From NCBI GenBank assembly GCA_020641055.1, contig CP067345.1:3775317-3839316 (forward strand): a stretch of DNA of 64,000 nucleotides, read 5' to 3'. Both the position numbers and the translations under genes were made by a program. Positions 1 through 9,255 of this stretch are shown in pieces. How positions within the stretch are numbered: the first letter of the stretch is position 1; each line of letters begins with the position of its first letter. The stretch is from Clostridioides sp. ES-S-0010-02. Its GTDB lineage: Bacteria; Bacillota; Clostridia; Peptostreptococcales; Peptostreptococcaceae. The notes beneath the pieces were generated by a model that was given only the letters and a program-made list of their open reading frames with translations, was not told the DNA's origin and ran no database searches.

Positions 1-709
1 TGTCATCACTATATCCTATATATATAACTTGGTCTGATAAATCATCCCCACAATTCGATTTTATCAAGTCCATCATCTTAGAAATTACATTCTTCTTACC
101 TCTTACTTGAGATAATTGTGAGACTAACCCTCCTTTTATTTCAAGAATAGGTTTTATATTTAATATACTTCCTATTGCCGCCTTAGTAGATGATATTCTT
201 CCTCCCTTTTGTAAGTACTCCAATGTATCCACTGAAAATATAACAAAAGCTTTTTCTTTTAATTCATCTAAAACAGGTAATATTTCATTAATAGATTTTC
301 CTTCACTTGCAAGCTCTCCTGCTTTTATTACAAGCAGACCAGTTCCCATACAAAGTAAGTTAGAATCATATGTATATATTTCACCTTCTACATCATTCTT
401 CGCCATTACAGCACTTTGATATGTTCCTGTAGCTGTAGCCGAACCAGCTATATAAAGTATTGCTCTACCTTCACTCGTGTATTTTTCAAAAACTTCCTTA
501 AATTGGGCATAAGTAGCTTGAGAAGTTTTTGGATATGCATTTTCTTCTCTAAGTTTTTTATAAAATTCATCTCCAGATATATCAATCCTATCCTTGTATT
601 CTTTTTCTTCTAATATAACTGTTAATGAAACAATATCTATATCATATTTATCTAACAAATCTTTTGGCACGTCCGATAAACTGTCACAGATTATCTTTAG
701 ATTTTTCAT
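1..709 (-). CDS. DegV family fatty-acid-binding protein (3' end off window)
   Basis: About 236 codons are present, running off the left edge without a stop. The N-terminus MKNLKIICDSLSDVPKDLL is the DegV pattern (a CDS/TDS motif near residue 9, then D-P). The segments with TSQATYAQF and LEYLQKGGRISS also fit the family. DegV proteins bind a fatty acid between two alpha/beta domains and, in Firmicutes, act as the FakB carrier for fatty acid kinase; whether this paralogue does so is inference. The ATG at 707-709 is preceded by AAAGGAG at good spacing. It lies 35 bp upstream of the TrmL gene region in a different transcription unit order (it reads away from it), and probably lacks only its last 40-50 residues here. 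Confidence 0.85.
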   Translation of the reverse strand, partial: MKNLKIICDSLSDVPKDLLDKYDIDIVSLTVILEEKEYKDRIDISGDEFYKKLREENAYPKTSQATYAQFKEVFEKYTSEGRAILYIAGSATATGTYQSAVMAKNDVEGEIYTYDSNLLCMGTGLLVIKAGELASEGKSINEILPVLDELKEKAFVIFSVDTLEYLQKGGRISSTKAAIGSILNIKPILEIKGGLVSQLSQVRGKKNVISKMMDLIKSNCGDDLSDQVIYIGYSDD

Positions 710-744
710 TAAGTATGCTCCTTTCTAATTTAGGATTATTTAAA

Positions 745-1215
745 CTACCTCATATTAGGGTATCCTATTTGTCTTAAAGCCTCATATACTACTATAGCTA
801 CTGAATTTGATAAATTTAATGACCTAGCTTTTTCAACATCTAACATAGGTACTCTAATACAAGTATCCATATTTGCTTTCAACAAAGACTCTGGTAATCC
901 CTTTGTTTCTTTCCCAAATACTATAAAACAATTTTCTTCATATTTTACATCTGAATGCGATTGTTTAGCCTTTGTTGTAGAAAAAAAGTATCTACTGTTT
1001 GGATATTTTTCTTGTAATTCTTCAAAGCTATCGTAATATTGTATATCAGCTATATCCCAATAGTCAAGACCACATCTTTTTAAGTGCTTATCATCCAATG
1101 AAAAACCTAATGGTTTTACTAAATGCAAAGTTGAACCTGTTGCTGCACAAGTTCTTATTATATTTCCTGTATTTTGAGGTATTTCTGGTTCTACTAATAC
1201 TATATTTAATGACAT
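745..1215 (-). CDS. trmL: tRNA (cytidine/uridine(34)-2'-O)-methyltransferase TrmL (SPOUT)
   Basis: The 156-residue protein is the full length of the TrmL/CspR family. Visible motifs are the N-terminal LVEPEIPQNTGNIIRTCAATG (SPOUT motif 1, asparagine and arginine for tRNA), FGKETKGLP (motif 2) and the C-terminal RSLNLSNSVAIVVYEALRQ (motif 3, part of the knotted SAM-binding site). The enzyme methylates the ribose 2'-OH of the wobble nucleotide 34 in some leucine tRNAs. The ATG has an AGGAGGAT ribosome site. It is followed 35 bp downstream by the DegV gene in the same direction, so the two may be co-transcribed. Confidence 0.93.
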   Translation of the reverse strand: MSLNIVLVEPEIPQNTGNIIRTCAATGSTLHLVKPLGFSLDDKHLKRCGLDYWDIADIQYYDSFEELQEKYPNSRYFFSTTKAKQSHSDVKYEENCFIVFGKETKGLPESLLKANMDTCIRVPMLDVEKARSLNLSNSVAIVVYEALRQIGYPNMR

Positions 1216-1408
1216 TTTTATCCTCCTAAATATCGTTCTTGTTTACTAAACTTTATTTTATAAACAGAATAACAATAATATTATACTATCATATATAATA
1301 ATGTTAATAATAATTTTTATTTTATTATATATAATAGTTTTCTATCTAACATTTTCATAAGTATTATTATATCAGAAAATCACTCTTGTACAACTTACTT
1401 TAGAAAAG

Positions 1409-2314
1409 TTATTTCATTCCTTTAAGTTCTTGATAATAATTACAATCATCTTTTATTGGACAGTTTTCACACTCTGGATTTCTAGCTTTACACATTCTTC
1501 TTCCATGAAAAATTAATACATGATGTGAGTGTGACCATCTTTCTTTTGGTATGGCTTCCATAAGTGCAAATTCTGTTTTTTGAGGGTTTGGCTCATCTAC
1601 TATTCCAATTCTATTACTGACTCTAAATACATGTGTATCTACTGCTATTGCTGGATGATTAAAGGCATTACTAAGAACAACGCCTGCTGTCTTTCTCCCA
1701 ACACCAGGAAGTTTTACAAGCTTTTCTAAAGTATCTGGTACCTCACCATTATATAATTCACACAACTGTTCAGATGTAGCTTTTATTTTTTGAGCCTTAC
1801 TTTTATAAAGACCACAACTTTTTATCTCTTTACTAATTTCTTCAATACTTAAATCTGCAAAATCTCTTGCTGTATTGTACTTCTTAAACAATTCCGCTGT
1901 AACTTTATTTACTCTTACATCAGTACATTGAGCGGATAATATAGTTGCTATTAAAAGTTCAAAGGCTGTCCCATAATTTAGTTCACATGTAGCATCTGGA
2001 TACAATTTTTCTAATTCATCTAAAATTTTATTTACATCTTTTTCGTTTTTAGATTCTTTCTTATCCACAGATTTACTTTTAGCTTTCTTATTACTCACTT
2101 TTTGTATATTTTTACTAGATTTATTATCTTTTAATTTACTATCTTTTTCACTTTTTTGAGCATCTTTTTTGCTAACTTTGACACTTTTTTTATTATCCTT
2201 AATATCTACAAAATTTTCTATATCTTTTTCATCAATTATTTCATCTACTTCTTTTTGAGTTTCAATTTTATTTACATCATTCTTACTTATATCTTTCTTA
2301 TTTACACTTTTCAT
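1409..2314 (-). CDS. nth: Endonuclease III with a ~92-residue lysine-rich N-terminal extension
   Basis: A base-excision-repair DNA glycosylase/AP lyase for oxidised pyrimidines. Residues ~93-301 are a complete Nth core: helix-hairpin-helix LPGVGRKTAGVVLSNAF with the catalytic Lys, then AVDTHVFRVSNR with the catalytic Asp, and a C-terminal [4Fe-4S] cluster C-x6-C-x2-C-x5-C. The first ~92 residues are low complexity, rich in K, D, S, N and E, and absent from usual ~210-residue Nth proteins. No methionine lies between residue 1 and the core, and the first ATG has a strong AAGGGGG site, so the extension appears translated. Its role is unknown; a highly charged disordered tail could bind DNA or RNA. 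Confidence 0.93.
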   Translation of the reverse strand: MKSVNKKDISKNDVNKIETQKEVDEIIDEKDIENFVDIKDNKKSVKVSKKDAQKSEKDSKLKDNKSSKNIQKVSNKKAKSKSVDKKESKNEKDVNKILDELEKLYPDATCELNYGTAFELLIATILSAQCTDVRVNKVTAELFKKYNTARDFADLSIEEISKEIKSCGLYKSKAQKIKATSEQLCELYNGEVPDTLEKLVKLPGVGRKTAGVVLSNAFNHPAIAVDTHVFRVSNRIGIVDEPNPQKTEFALMEAIPKERWSHSHHVLIFHGRRMCKARNPECENCPIKDDCNYYQELKGMK

Positions 2315-2428
2315 AGTTATCCCCCTTAAAATACCAATTTATAAAACATTATTTATATATAGTTTAATCATATCAACAAAAAATAAACATCAACATACAA
2401 AACAAAACTTACTCTACAGATATTTCAC

Positions 2429-2464
2429 AAAAAAAGCAAAAACTTATTAAAGTTCCTGCTTTTT
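2429..2464 (-). terminator. Intrinsic terminator of the Lon-like gene
   Basis: Arms at 2431-2445 and 2450-2464 (AAAAAGCAAAAACTT against AAGTTCCTGCTTTTT) form a hairpin with a short ATTA loop. Read on the minus strand it is followed by a T-run. It sits 38 bp after the Lon-like stop codon and separates that gene from nth. The symmetric A/T flanks could also work from the other side. Confidence 0.7.
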
Positions 2465-2502
2465 ATTATACATATAAATACCCATTAAATTCTATTATAA
2501 AC

Positions 2503-4740
2503 TTATTCTTTTGCCTCAATTTGTATCTTACTAAAAGATAGTAGTTTTTCTTTGACCAATTTTTTTATTTCTTCAAATTTGACATCTGTCAATATCTCTA
2601 TAGCTTCTTCTACTCTTTCAACTGTATATATTTTAAATTTTCCATCTTTTATAGCATCATTAACTTCATCTGATAAAACAAGATTTCTCTGATTTTTTTT
2701 AGGAATTATTACACCCTGTTCATTGTTTAAGCCTTTAGTTTTACATATAGAATAAAATCCCTCTACTTTTTCACTTATTCCACCAACTACTTGTATATCT
2801 CCCTTTTGATTTATAGAGCCTGTAACTGCAATATTTTGCTTAATTGCTACACCACTAAGAGATGATAACAATACATATAACTCCGCAGAAGATGCACTAT
2901 CCCCATCTATACCTCCATAATTTTGCTCAAAACAAATATATGCATTTAATGACATCAATAAATCCTGTGCAAAGTTTTCAGAAAGATATCCCCCTAATAT
3001 AAGCACTCCTTTATTATGTATTGAGCCACTCATATTTACTTCTCTTTCTATATTTACTATACCATTGCTTCCTGGACTAGTAGTTGCTGTAATCCTTGAA
3101 GCCCTACCAAAAGAATATTCTCCTGTACTTAAAACTGATAGCCCATTTATTACTCCAACTTTTTTCCCTTCTGTTTCTATTAGAGTAAAACCATTTTCAA
3201 TTGATTCATCCATGTGTGTCTCTACTCTATTAATACGCTTTTTCTTTTCACTTATTGCTTTTTTAATATCATCTCGCTCTGTATAATTGGAACTTCTAAA
3301 TTCTGCATATGCACTTCCTTCTATTATAACTTCCATTATTTTATTAAACTTAGTTGATAGCTTCTCTAAATCACCAGACAATTTAGTGCTAAACTTAACA
3401 ACTTCGTCAACTGCATCTTTTGTAAAATGTTTTAAGCCATTTTTATTGCATTGATATGCTATAAATCTAGCTATTCCATCTTCATTATTTTTATTCTTAT
3501 CCATTTCGCTATCAAAATCTACAAATATTTTAAAATATTTTCCAAAATCTTCTTCATATCTATATAAAATATCATATATATAATGACTTCCTATCAATAT
3601 CACTTTGACATCTAAGGGCATATTTTCTGGTTTAATTGCTGTCTGTGTTTCCAAAATCACTTTTTTTGTTTGCAACGTCTTTTTAAGAATTTCCCAAGAC
3701 ATAGTATACTTTAATAACTGGTCTGCATAAAGCACCAAATATCCGCCATTAGCTCTATGAAATGCTCCTGATAATAATTTTGTAAAATCAGTCTTTATAT
3801 TTCCGTTTGCATAATCATATTCTGCCTTTCCAAATAGGTTTGATGGGCTTGGATTTATCTCTACTATGACAGGTGCTGATTCCTTCTTTTTCGAACCTCC
3901 ATTATCTACAAATAAATTAATTTTATACTTTATAAAGTGTTCTTTATCATACTTATCTTTCAATTCTTCTTCATCTAAGTAAAATAAATACATGTATTCT
4001 ATGATATCTTTTTTTATATTTTCTAAGTAAAGTTGAATTTTTTCATAACATTCATATTTTTCGCACAACGTTTTAATATGAGGTTCTACTACAAGCTTAG
4101 CTATCTCTTCTTCAAGCTCTAACACAGCCTTTTCAGCTTTTTCTTCCAAGTTTCTAATTTTATATACAACTTGTATTGCCATGTTTTCGAGTTCTCTTTT
4201 AGCCTTATAAAACTCTTCATCTGATATATCACTTTCTTCTTCATCTTCCTTCAAAGGTATGAAAACTATTCCCATTTTACTTTGTTTTAGTTTAAATCCT
4301 TTTTCTTCTCCATATTTTTTAATCTGCTTTAGTAACATATCTTTTTCTATTTCATATTCATCCAAAAGTTTATTTTTCTCTATTTCAAAATCTTCACTTT
4401 CAAATGCATTTTTAAAATCTTCTAAAAGACTTTCTACTAACTTTTCCATATCTTTCTTAAGTTCTCTTCCAAACCCTTTTTCTAATTCAACTATCATAGG
4501 TTCTCTAGGGTTTTCAAAATTATATATATAGCACCAATCTTTATGTGTACTTTTTTTAGATGCATATTCATTTAAAACCTTTAAGGCATAAGTACTTTTA
4601 CCTGTTCCAGATTCCCCAGCTAGGTATATGTTGTAGGCTGGATTATTTATCTTTAAACCTAACTCCATAGCTTCTACTGCTCTTTCTTGACCCAATATAC
4701 TATCTAGTGGACTTATTTCAGATGTATTATTATATTTCAA
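2503..4740 (-). CDS. Lon-like ATP-dependent protease (AAA_32 + S16 protease domain)
   Basis: The 745-residue protein has Walker A GESGTGKS near residues 42-49 in the N-terminal AAA part (LDSILGQERAVEAMELGL is typical of the Lon-like LonB/YcbZ group), a long charged coiled-coil insert (~130-270), and a C-terminal Lon protease domain. The catalytic Ser is in the GGIDGDSASSAELY segment and the catalytic Lys in GGISEKVEGFY, so the Ser-Lys dyad is intact. It lacks the classical Lon N-domain. The start is TTG at 4738-4740 behind GGAGGTGGGGG; no better ATG fits. A cytosolic quality-control or regulatory protease is inferred; substrates are not indicated by the neighbours. Confidence 0.88.
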   Translation of the reverse strand: MKYNNTSEISPLDSILGQERAVEAMELGLKINNPAYNIYLAGESGTGKSTYALKVLNEYASKKSTHKDWCYIYNFENPREPMIVELEKGFGRELKKDMEKLVESLLEDFKNAFESEDFEIEKNKLLDEYEIEKDMLLKQIKKYGEEKGFKLKQSKMGIVFIPLKEDEEESDISDEEFYKAKRELENMAIQVVYKIRNLEEKAEKAVLELEEEIAKLVVEPHIKTLCEKYECYEKIQLYLENIKKDIIEYMYLFYLDEEELKDKYDKEHFIKYKINLFVDNGGSKKKESAPVIVEINPSPSNLFGKAEYDYANGNIKTDFTKLLSGAFHRANGGYLVLYADQLLKYTMSWEILKKTLQTKKVILETQTAIKPENMPLDVKVILIGSHYIYDILYRYEEDFGKYFKIFVDFDSEMDKNKNNEDGIARFIAYQCNKNGLKHFTKDAVDEVVKFSTKLSGDLEKLSTKFNKIMEVIIEGSAYAEFRSSNYTERDDIKKAISEKKKRINRVETHMDESIENGFTLIETEGKKVGVINGLSVLSTGEYSFGRASRITATTSPGSNGIVNIEREVNMSGSIHNKGVLILGGYLSENFAQDLLMSLNAYICFEQNYGGIDGDSASSAELYVLLSSLSGVAIKQNIAVTGSINQKGDIQVVGGISEKVEGFYSICKTKGLNNEQGVIIPKKNQRNLVLSDEVNDAIKDGKFKIYTVERVEEAIEILTDVKFEEIKKLVKEKLLSFSKIQIEAKE

Positions 4741-4845
4741 TATTCCCCCACCTCCTCATATTTAACTTTAATGATATAATATGACTTTTACACCATAAGT
4801 GTTAAAGTAAATACACATTAAAGTATATGAAATAGACTCTTATTA

Positions 4846-5760
4846 TTAGTCATCATACTTATCTAAAATTATTTCCATATTTCTCTTTATTATATTTTTA
4901 CCCCTCCAGCTAAAAGCTCTATCTCCATATCTCCTCTTAAATTCTTTATTTGATATATTTTGTATCTCATCATAATCCAAATAGTCTATTATATCTTCCT
5001 TAAATTCCAAGATGTGAGTTGTTGGTATTTCAATATTATGAGGACATACTTCTTGACAAATATCGCACCCAAATATCTTTTTACTTTTCTTTAAAACATA
5101 CTTTTCTTCCTCTGACAAATCTCCCTTTTTTTGAGTTATATATGATAAGCATTTTTTAGGATTCATATCATAATTTCCCAATATAGCATTTCCCGGACAA
5201 TATTTTACACACTTTCCACATTTAAAACAGCTTTTTTCTAGTGGTTTATCTTCTTCAAACTTATAATTATTTACTATATATCCAATAAATATATAAGAAC
5301 CATATTCATCAGTTATAATATTATTATTTATTCCAAAATATCCAATACCTGATAAATAAGCTAAATATCTGTCAACTAATGGTCCATTATCAGCAAATAT
5401 CTTATATTTAAAACCTTCTACATTTTTGGAAATATAATCACAAATTTGTTGTAAAAAATCTTTTACTACAATATGATAGTCCTTTCCATGACAATATTTT
5501 GATAAATTTGAATTTTTATTCTTTTCTTGTCTATTTATATGGTATGGAAAAGCACACACTATTATAGAATTAGCATCTTCCATTATATTTCTAGGATTAA
5601 TTCTATTTTCAATTATGGTTTCTTCCATACCTGTTAAATAGTCTTTTTTCTGTCTATTTTCAAGTATCTCTCTCAGATTTTCATACTTATCTACTCCAGC
5701 TATTCCTACACACTTTAATCCTATGAGGTTACAAAATTCTTTTAATCTGTTATTATCCAT
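4846..5760 (-). CDS. queG: Epoxyqueuosine reductase (QueG-like) with two 4Fe-4S motifs
   Basis: About 304 residues. The second half has two ferredoxin-type clusters: CFKCGKCVKYCPGNAI and CDICQEVCPHN, separated by a CLSYITQKKG segment, which is the QueG signature. QueG uses cobalamin and Fe-S clusters to reduce epoxyqueuosine to queuosine in tRNA. The open frame extends 23 codons further upstream, but the methionine at 5758-5760 is chosen because AAGGA precedes it at good spacing and MDNNRLKEFCNLIGLK begins the fold; the upstream codon has no ribosome site. The C-terminal HEAT-like extension of long QueG proteins is absent. Other queuosine genes are not in the window. Confidence 0.85.
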   Translation of the reverse strand: MDNNRLKEFCNLIGLKCVGIAGVDKYENLREILENRQKKDYLTGMEETIIENRINPRNIMEDANSIIVCAFPYHINRQEKNKNSNLSKYCHGKDYHIVVKDFLQQICDYISKNVEGFKYKIFADNGPLVDRYLAYLSGIGYFGINNNIITDEYGSYIFIGYIVNNYKFEEDKPLEKSCFKCGKCVKYCPGNAILGNYDMNPKKCLSYITQKKGDLSEEEKYVLKKSKKIFGCDICQEVCPHNIEIPTTHILEFKEDIIDYLDYDEIQNISNKEFKRRYGDRAFSWRGKNIIKRNMEIILDKYDD

Positions 5761-6339
5761 AAAATTATTCCTTTTCAACTTAAATTCTAAAATCACAATT
5801 ATGCTACATATGTTTCTTTGTTTAGACATAACAACATTTATATAGTCTAAATAGTCTAATTTTTAAAATTCACATGTCTATATAATTTATTTACTATATA
5901 ATTTGACTTTTATATGCTGTTATCTTAGTATAATTTAACATCTATCTATTTTTAATTTTTAACTATTTTACTCTTATAACACTACTTATTCTTCACTATC
6001 TATATTTTGTTATTCTTCACTATTTGTATAGTTTAGCTTTCATCCATATTATATCTTTAGCTATTTTACTCTTATAACACTACTTATTTTTCACTATCTA
6101 TATTTTTTTTGTTCTACAACATTATCATAATTTAACTTTCATATCTCTTCCCTCTATTGCTACCTTGTATTTCTTCTATAATATATCTTTCATATCTACA
6201 ACAATCTAATATATATTACACTATTAAAATCATATCTTATCCAATTAGACTTTGTTATTCAGAAAGTTACAACAAATAAGAATTTGCTTTTAAATCATCC
6301 ACAGATTATAATAAATACTGTATAAGGATGGTGAATAAA
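5761..6339. repeat. AT-rich spacer with a 98-bp imperfect direct repeat
   Basis: Two adjacent copies begin at 5961 and 6059 (98 bp apart). The first ~48 bases of each (ACTATTTTACTCTTATAACA and onward) are nearly identical, and the rest is degraded. A partial third copy of the repeat's tail lies near 5916-5945. No convincing gene, RNA or terminator was found. The last ~60 bp are the upstream region of the RusA-like gene. Confidence 0.7.
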
Positions 6340-6744
6340 TTGATTAAAATAACAATACCAGGTAGACCCATTAGTAAATCTAATTTTAAACTTCATAATA
6401 TAAATGGTCAAGCATGGATGCCTTCAAAGGGAAAATATTCTAAGTATTTAGCATATGAGAACATGATTGCAGGTTTTATAAATCAACAGTATCAAGGAGA
6501 AACTGTTGAAGAAAATTTAATAACAGTGTTAAAATTATTCTTCCCTAACAAGAGAATGGGCGATTTACATAACTATCCAAAGAGCATTTGTGATGGTATT
6601 GAAAAAAGTGGAATAATAAAAAATGATAAGCAGCTTAAGCCAGTACTTTTATTTGATTTTATAGATAAGGACAATCCTAGAGTTGAAATTGAACTTTATC
6701 CAATATCTAAATACGATATATCTTATAATATTTTTGAAAAATAA
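6340..6744 (+). CDS. RusA-like Holliday junction resolvase family protein, active-site residues altered
   Basis: A 134-residue protein of RusA fold length. It matches the family pattern GRPISKSN at the start, then GDLHNYPKSICDGIEKSGIIKNDKQL in the middle, which corresponds to the metal-binding D-L-D-N...K...D-G...D-D-x-Q region of RusA. One of the conserved Asp residues is His here (DLHN) and one is Asn (NDKQ). RusA resolves four-way DNA junctions and is usually phage-borne; this copy stands alone. The start is TTG at 6340-6342: the upstream AAGGATGGTGA is a one-base-expanded Shine-Dalgarno with 5-6 nt spacing, whereas the ATG at 6328 overlaps that site. It is the only plus-strand gene in the first 17 kb. 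Confidence 0.75.
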   Translation: MIKITIPGRPISKSNFKLHNINGQAWMPSKGKYSKYLAYENMIAGFINQQYQGETVEENLITVLKLFFPNKRMGDLHNYPKSICDGIEKSGIIKNDKQLKPVLLFDFIDKDNPRVEIELYPISKYDISYNIFEK

Positions 6745-6802
6745 AAATCTGTATATGCTATATAAATCTATATTGATGCAAAAACAATATTTATATAATA
6801 AT

Positions 6803-6874
6803 TAATACTTGCATAAACATAACACTTAATAATTGCACAGACATAACACTTAATACTTTCATAAACACAATCTT
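6803..6874. repeat. Three tandem copies of a 24-bp unit
   Basis: Units at 6803-6826, 6827-6850 and 6851-6874, each starting TAATA and containing GCATAAACATAACACT or a close variant. Units 1 and 2 differ at only a few positions and the third is more degraded. It lies between the RusA-like gene and the terminator of the convergent aldo/keto reductase gene. Confidence 0.75.
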
Positions 6875-6896
6875 ATCATAATAATTATACTTACAT

Positions 6897-6934
6897 AAAA
6901 AAAGAAATCGGCGTAAATTTATTACACCGATTTC
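6897..6934 (-). terminator. Intrinsic terminator of the aldo/keto reductase gene
   Basis: Arms GAAATCGGCGTAA (6904-6916) and TTACACCGATTTC (6922-6934) pair around ATTTA. The A-run at 6897-6903 becomes a U-tract on the minus strand, 12 bp after the stop codon. Confidence 0.85.
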
Positions 6935-6946
6935 AATAAGTAAAAT

Positions 6947-7942
6947 CTATCCTAGCTTTTCAACAACAGTCTTCAACATTTCTCTTATAGGAAGTTCATA
7001 TGGACATCGACTTTCACAAAGACCACAGTCAATACATTCAGTAGGTTTAACATCCATAACCTCATATTTTTCCTTAGCCCACTCCTCTAATCCATATCTA
7101 GTGTAATATCCTTCGCATAAGAAGCTTAAAGGTATATTTATTCCAACAGCACAAGGCATACAATATTCACATCTTCTACAGAATTTTTTACCTAGAGAAT
7201 TTCTTATTTCTTCAATTTTTTTCTCATCATCCTCATCTAATACAAGATTTTCAAGCACAGCGACATTTTGTCTAACTTGTTCAACACTATCCATTCCTGG
7301 TATAACCACATCTATATAATCCTTAGACAATATATACTTAATAGCCAATGTAGCATTATCTAAAGCTCCACCAGCTAAAGGTTTCATTACTATTATACCA
7401 ATTCCTTTTTCATGAGCTTTTTTAAATACCTCATCTGCTTGTCCTTCAACTATATTGTAAGGAAATTGTATAGTATCAAATTTGCCACTTTCTAAAGCTC
7501 TTTCTATAGTGTTTAAGTTATGGCTAGTTATACCAATATGTTTTATCTTCCCTTGTTCTTTTGCTTCTAAAAGGGCACTATAAGCCATTTTATCTTTAAA
7601 AATATTGTCATACTCTTCTTCTTTAACATTGTGAAATTGATATAAATCTATAAAATCAGTTTTAAAGTTATTTAAACTTATTTCCACATCTCTCTTCATT
7701 GAATCATAATCCCTAGACATACTTTTAGTAGCTAGGAAAAATTTATCTCTTTTTCCTTCTATAGCAATTCCAATAGCTTCTTCACTTATTGTGTATCCCC
7801 TTGCGCTATCAATAAAGTTTATTCCTTGTTTTTCTAGCTCATTTATAACTAAATTAGTATCCTCTTGTGTAATTCTTTGTATTGGAATTCCCCCAAAACC
7901 GACTCTTTTTATCTTCATACTAGTCTTGCCTAAATTTCTCAT
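6947..7942 (-). CDS. Aldo/keto reductase with C-terminal ferredoxin-type Fe-S motif
   Basis: About 331 residues. The N-terminal ~240 residues form an AKR barrel (FGGIPIQRI, the DSARGY active-site loop, ATKS, and HIGITSHN). The C-terminal ~80 residues carry cysteines: FCRRCEYCMPC and CIDCGLCESRCPY. This fused architecture is common in clostridia, and the physiological substrate is not known from sequence. The ATG at 7940-7942 (MRNLGKTSMKIKRVG) is preferred over the GTG four codons upstream because AGGTGGGG lies 6 nt before the ATG. It is followed by a good terminator and is apparently monocistronic. Confidence 0.88.
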   Translation of the reverse strand: MRNLGKTSMKIKRVGFGGIPIQRITQEDTNLVINELEKQGINFIDSARGYTISEEAIGIAIEGKRDKFFLATKSMSRDYDSMKRDVEISLNNFKTDFIDLYQFHNVKEEEYDNIFKDKMAYSALLEAKEQGKIKHIGITSHNLNTIERALESGKFDTIQFPYNIVEGQADEVFKKAHEKGIGIIVMKPLAGGALDNATLAIKYILSKDYIDVVIPGMDSVEQVRQNVAVLENLVLDEDDEKKIEEIRNSLGKKFCRRCEYCMPCAVGINIPLSFLCEGYYTRYGLEEWAKEKYEVMDVKPTECIDCGLCESRCPYELPIREMLKTVVEKLG

Positions 7943-8109
7943 AGCTTTCCCCACCTAACTTTTAATTAATTTTAAACATTATTAACATGTTACTTTTAAT
8001 TATACAACAAATTATGAGAATTTTTGCAATCTATTTATATACTATTTAAAATATATACACATTTTATCAAGTTTATTTATATAGTTTATAATATGCTCTT
8101 TTATATTAC

Positions 8110-8255
8110 ATCAAAATTTTATTTAATATGCTTCATAATATACCAATCTATATTTCACTAGCATATAATCTAAATTTAATCCAAATATAATCAAAATGCT
8201 ACTTAAATAGCATCAAAATATTATTTACATCATATCAAAATACTATTTACTAGAT
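8110..8255. repeat. 22-bp tandem repeat running across the nfo stop codon
   Basis: Units at 8190-8211, 8212-8233 and 8234-8255, all beginning ATCAAAAT and followed by an A/T-rich ACTATTTA-like part. A further isolated 22-nt copy lies at 8110-8131. The last unit contains the final codons and the TAG stop (8243-8245) of the endonuclease IV gene, so the array begins inside the coding sequence and extends into the spacer. The rest of the 7943-8242 spacer shows nothing else recognisable. Confidence 0.75.
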
Positions 8256-9079
8256 AAAATTTCTTTAATCATCTTAATCTCTCTCTTATGACCTTCTTCA
8301 TCAAAAGGTGTTTCTAAGAAGAATGGCAAATCTTTAATGCTTGGATGTTCCATAAAATCAGTTAAAGCTTTTAGCCCTATCTTACCTTCACCTATAGGAG
8401 CATGTCTATCTTTTTTATCCCCAAATGGCATCATACTATCATTTAAATGTATAGTTTTTAATCTATCTATACCTATAATCTTGTCAAATTCTCCTAAAAC
8501 TCCATCCAAGTCATTAACTATATCATAACCAGCTGAAAAAATATGACATGTATCAAGACACACACCTATTCTTTCTTTATGTTCGACATTGTCTATTATG
8601 CTCTTTAACTGCTCAAAACTAAATCCTATTTCAGTCCCTTTTCCTGACATTGTTTCAAGGAGTATAGTTATATTTTCATCTCCTTTAATAGCATTGTTTA
8701 GCCCTTTTACTATCCTATCTATACCAAAGTCTACTCCACCACCTACATGACTTCCAGGGTGAAAACACATGTATTCTATACCTAGTGAATCCATTCTTCT
8801 TATATCTTCATCTATTACTCTTGTTGCGAATTCATAAACATCATCCTTCACTCCACCTAGATTCATAGTATATGGAGCATGTGCAAGTAATGGTGCAAAA
8901 TTGTTTGCTTTTCTAATTTCTTGAAATTTAGCTATATCTTTCTCATCAAATTCTTTAGCATTTCCTCCTCTTGGGTTTCTACTAAAAAATTGAAATGTAT
9001 TTGCATCAATATATACAGCTGTTTCGGCTGCCTTTGCAAATCCTTTTGCTATTGAAATATGTGTTCCTAATTTAATCAT
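8243..9079 (-). CDS. nfo: Endonuclease IV (apurinic/apyrimidinic endonuclease)
   Basis: A 278-residue TIM-barrel zinc enzyme that nicks DNA 5' of abasic sites. The sequence shows the family's metal ligands in order: [56 protein letters not shown] and LETP near the end. The start is the ATG at 9077-9079 ([13 protein letters not shown]), with AAAGGAG just before it; an in-frame ATG 8 codons upstream has no site. The last codons and the stop lie within the 22-bp tandem repeat. Together with nth it gives two base-excision-repair genes within 8 kb, though not one operon. Confidence 0.95.
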   Translation of the reverse strand: MIKLGTHISIAKGFAKAAETAVYIDANTFQFFSRNPRGGNAKEFDEKDIAKFQEIRKANNFAPLLAHAPYTMNLGGVKDDVYEFATRVIDEDIRRMDSLGIEYMCFHPGSHVGGGVDFGIDRIVKGLNNAIKGDENITILLETMSGKGTEIGFSFEQLKSIIDNVEHKERIGVCLDTCHIFSAGYDIVNDLDGVLGEFDKIIGIDRLKTIHLNDSMMPFGDKKDRHAPIGEGKIGLKALTDFMEHPSIKDLPFFLETPFDEEGHKREIKMIKEILSSK

Positions 9080-9255
9080 ATTAATCTCCTTTTGGTTGTA
9101 CATAATTTTAATTTATAAATTTTTGATACTTAAGTCTTAATTTTAGTATAACTATAATTAATTTCGTATATATTAATTCTAAATTTTAATATTTATAGTT
9201 TAATTATACCCATTTTGATAAATTTCAAAGAGTATATTTAGTCATTCAAATAACA

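Noticed and set aside
6328-6339. ATG at 6328 as start of the RusA-like gene
   Set aside because: It overlaps the AAGGATGGTGA ribosome site with no spacing; the TTG at 6340 is correctly spaced and begins the conserved LIKITIPGRPISK.
6803-6874. CRISPR-like array
   Set aside because: The 24-bp units are directly adjacent with no unique spacers, so it is a simple tandem repeat.
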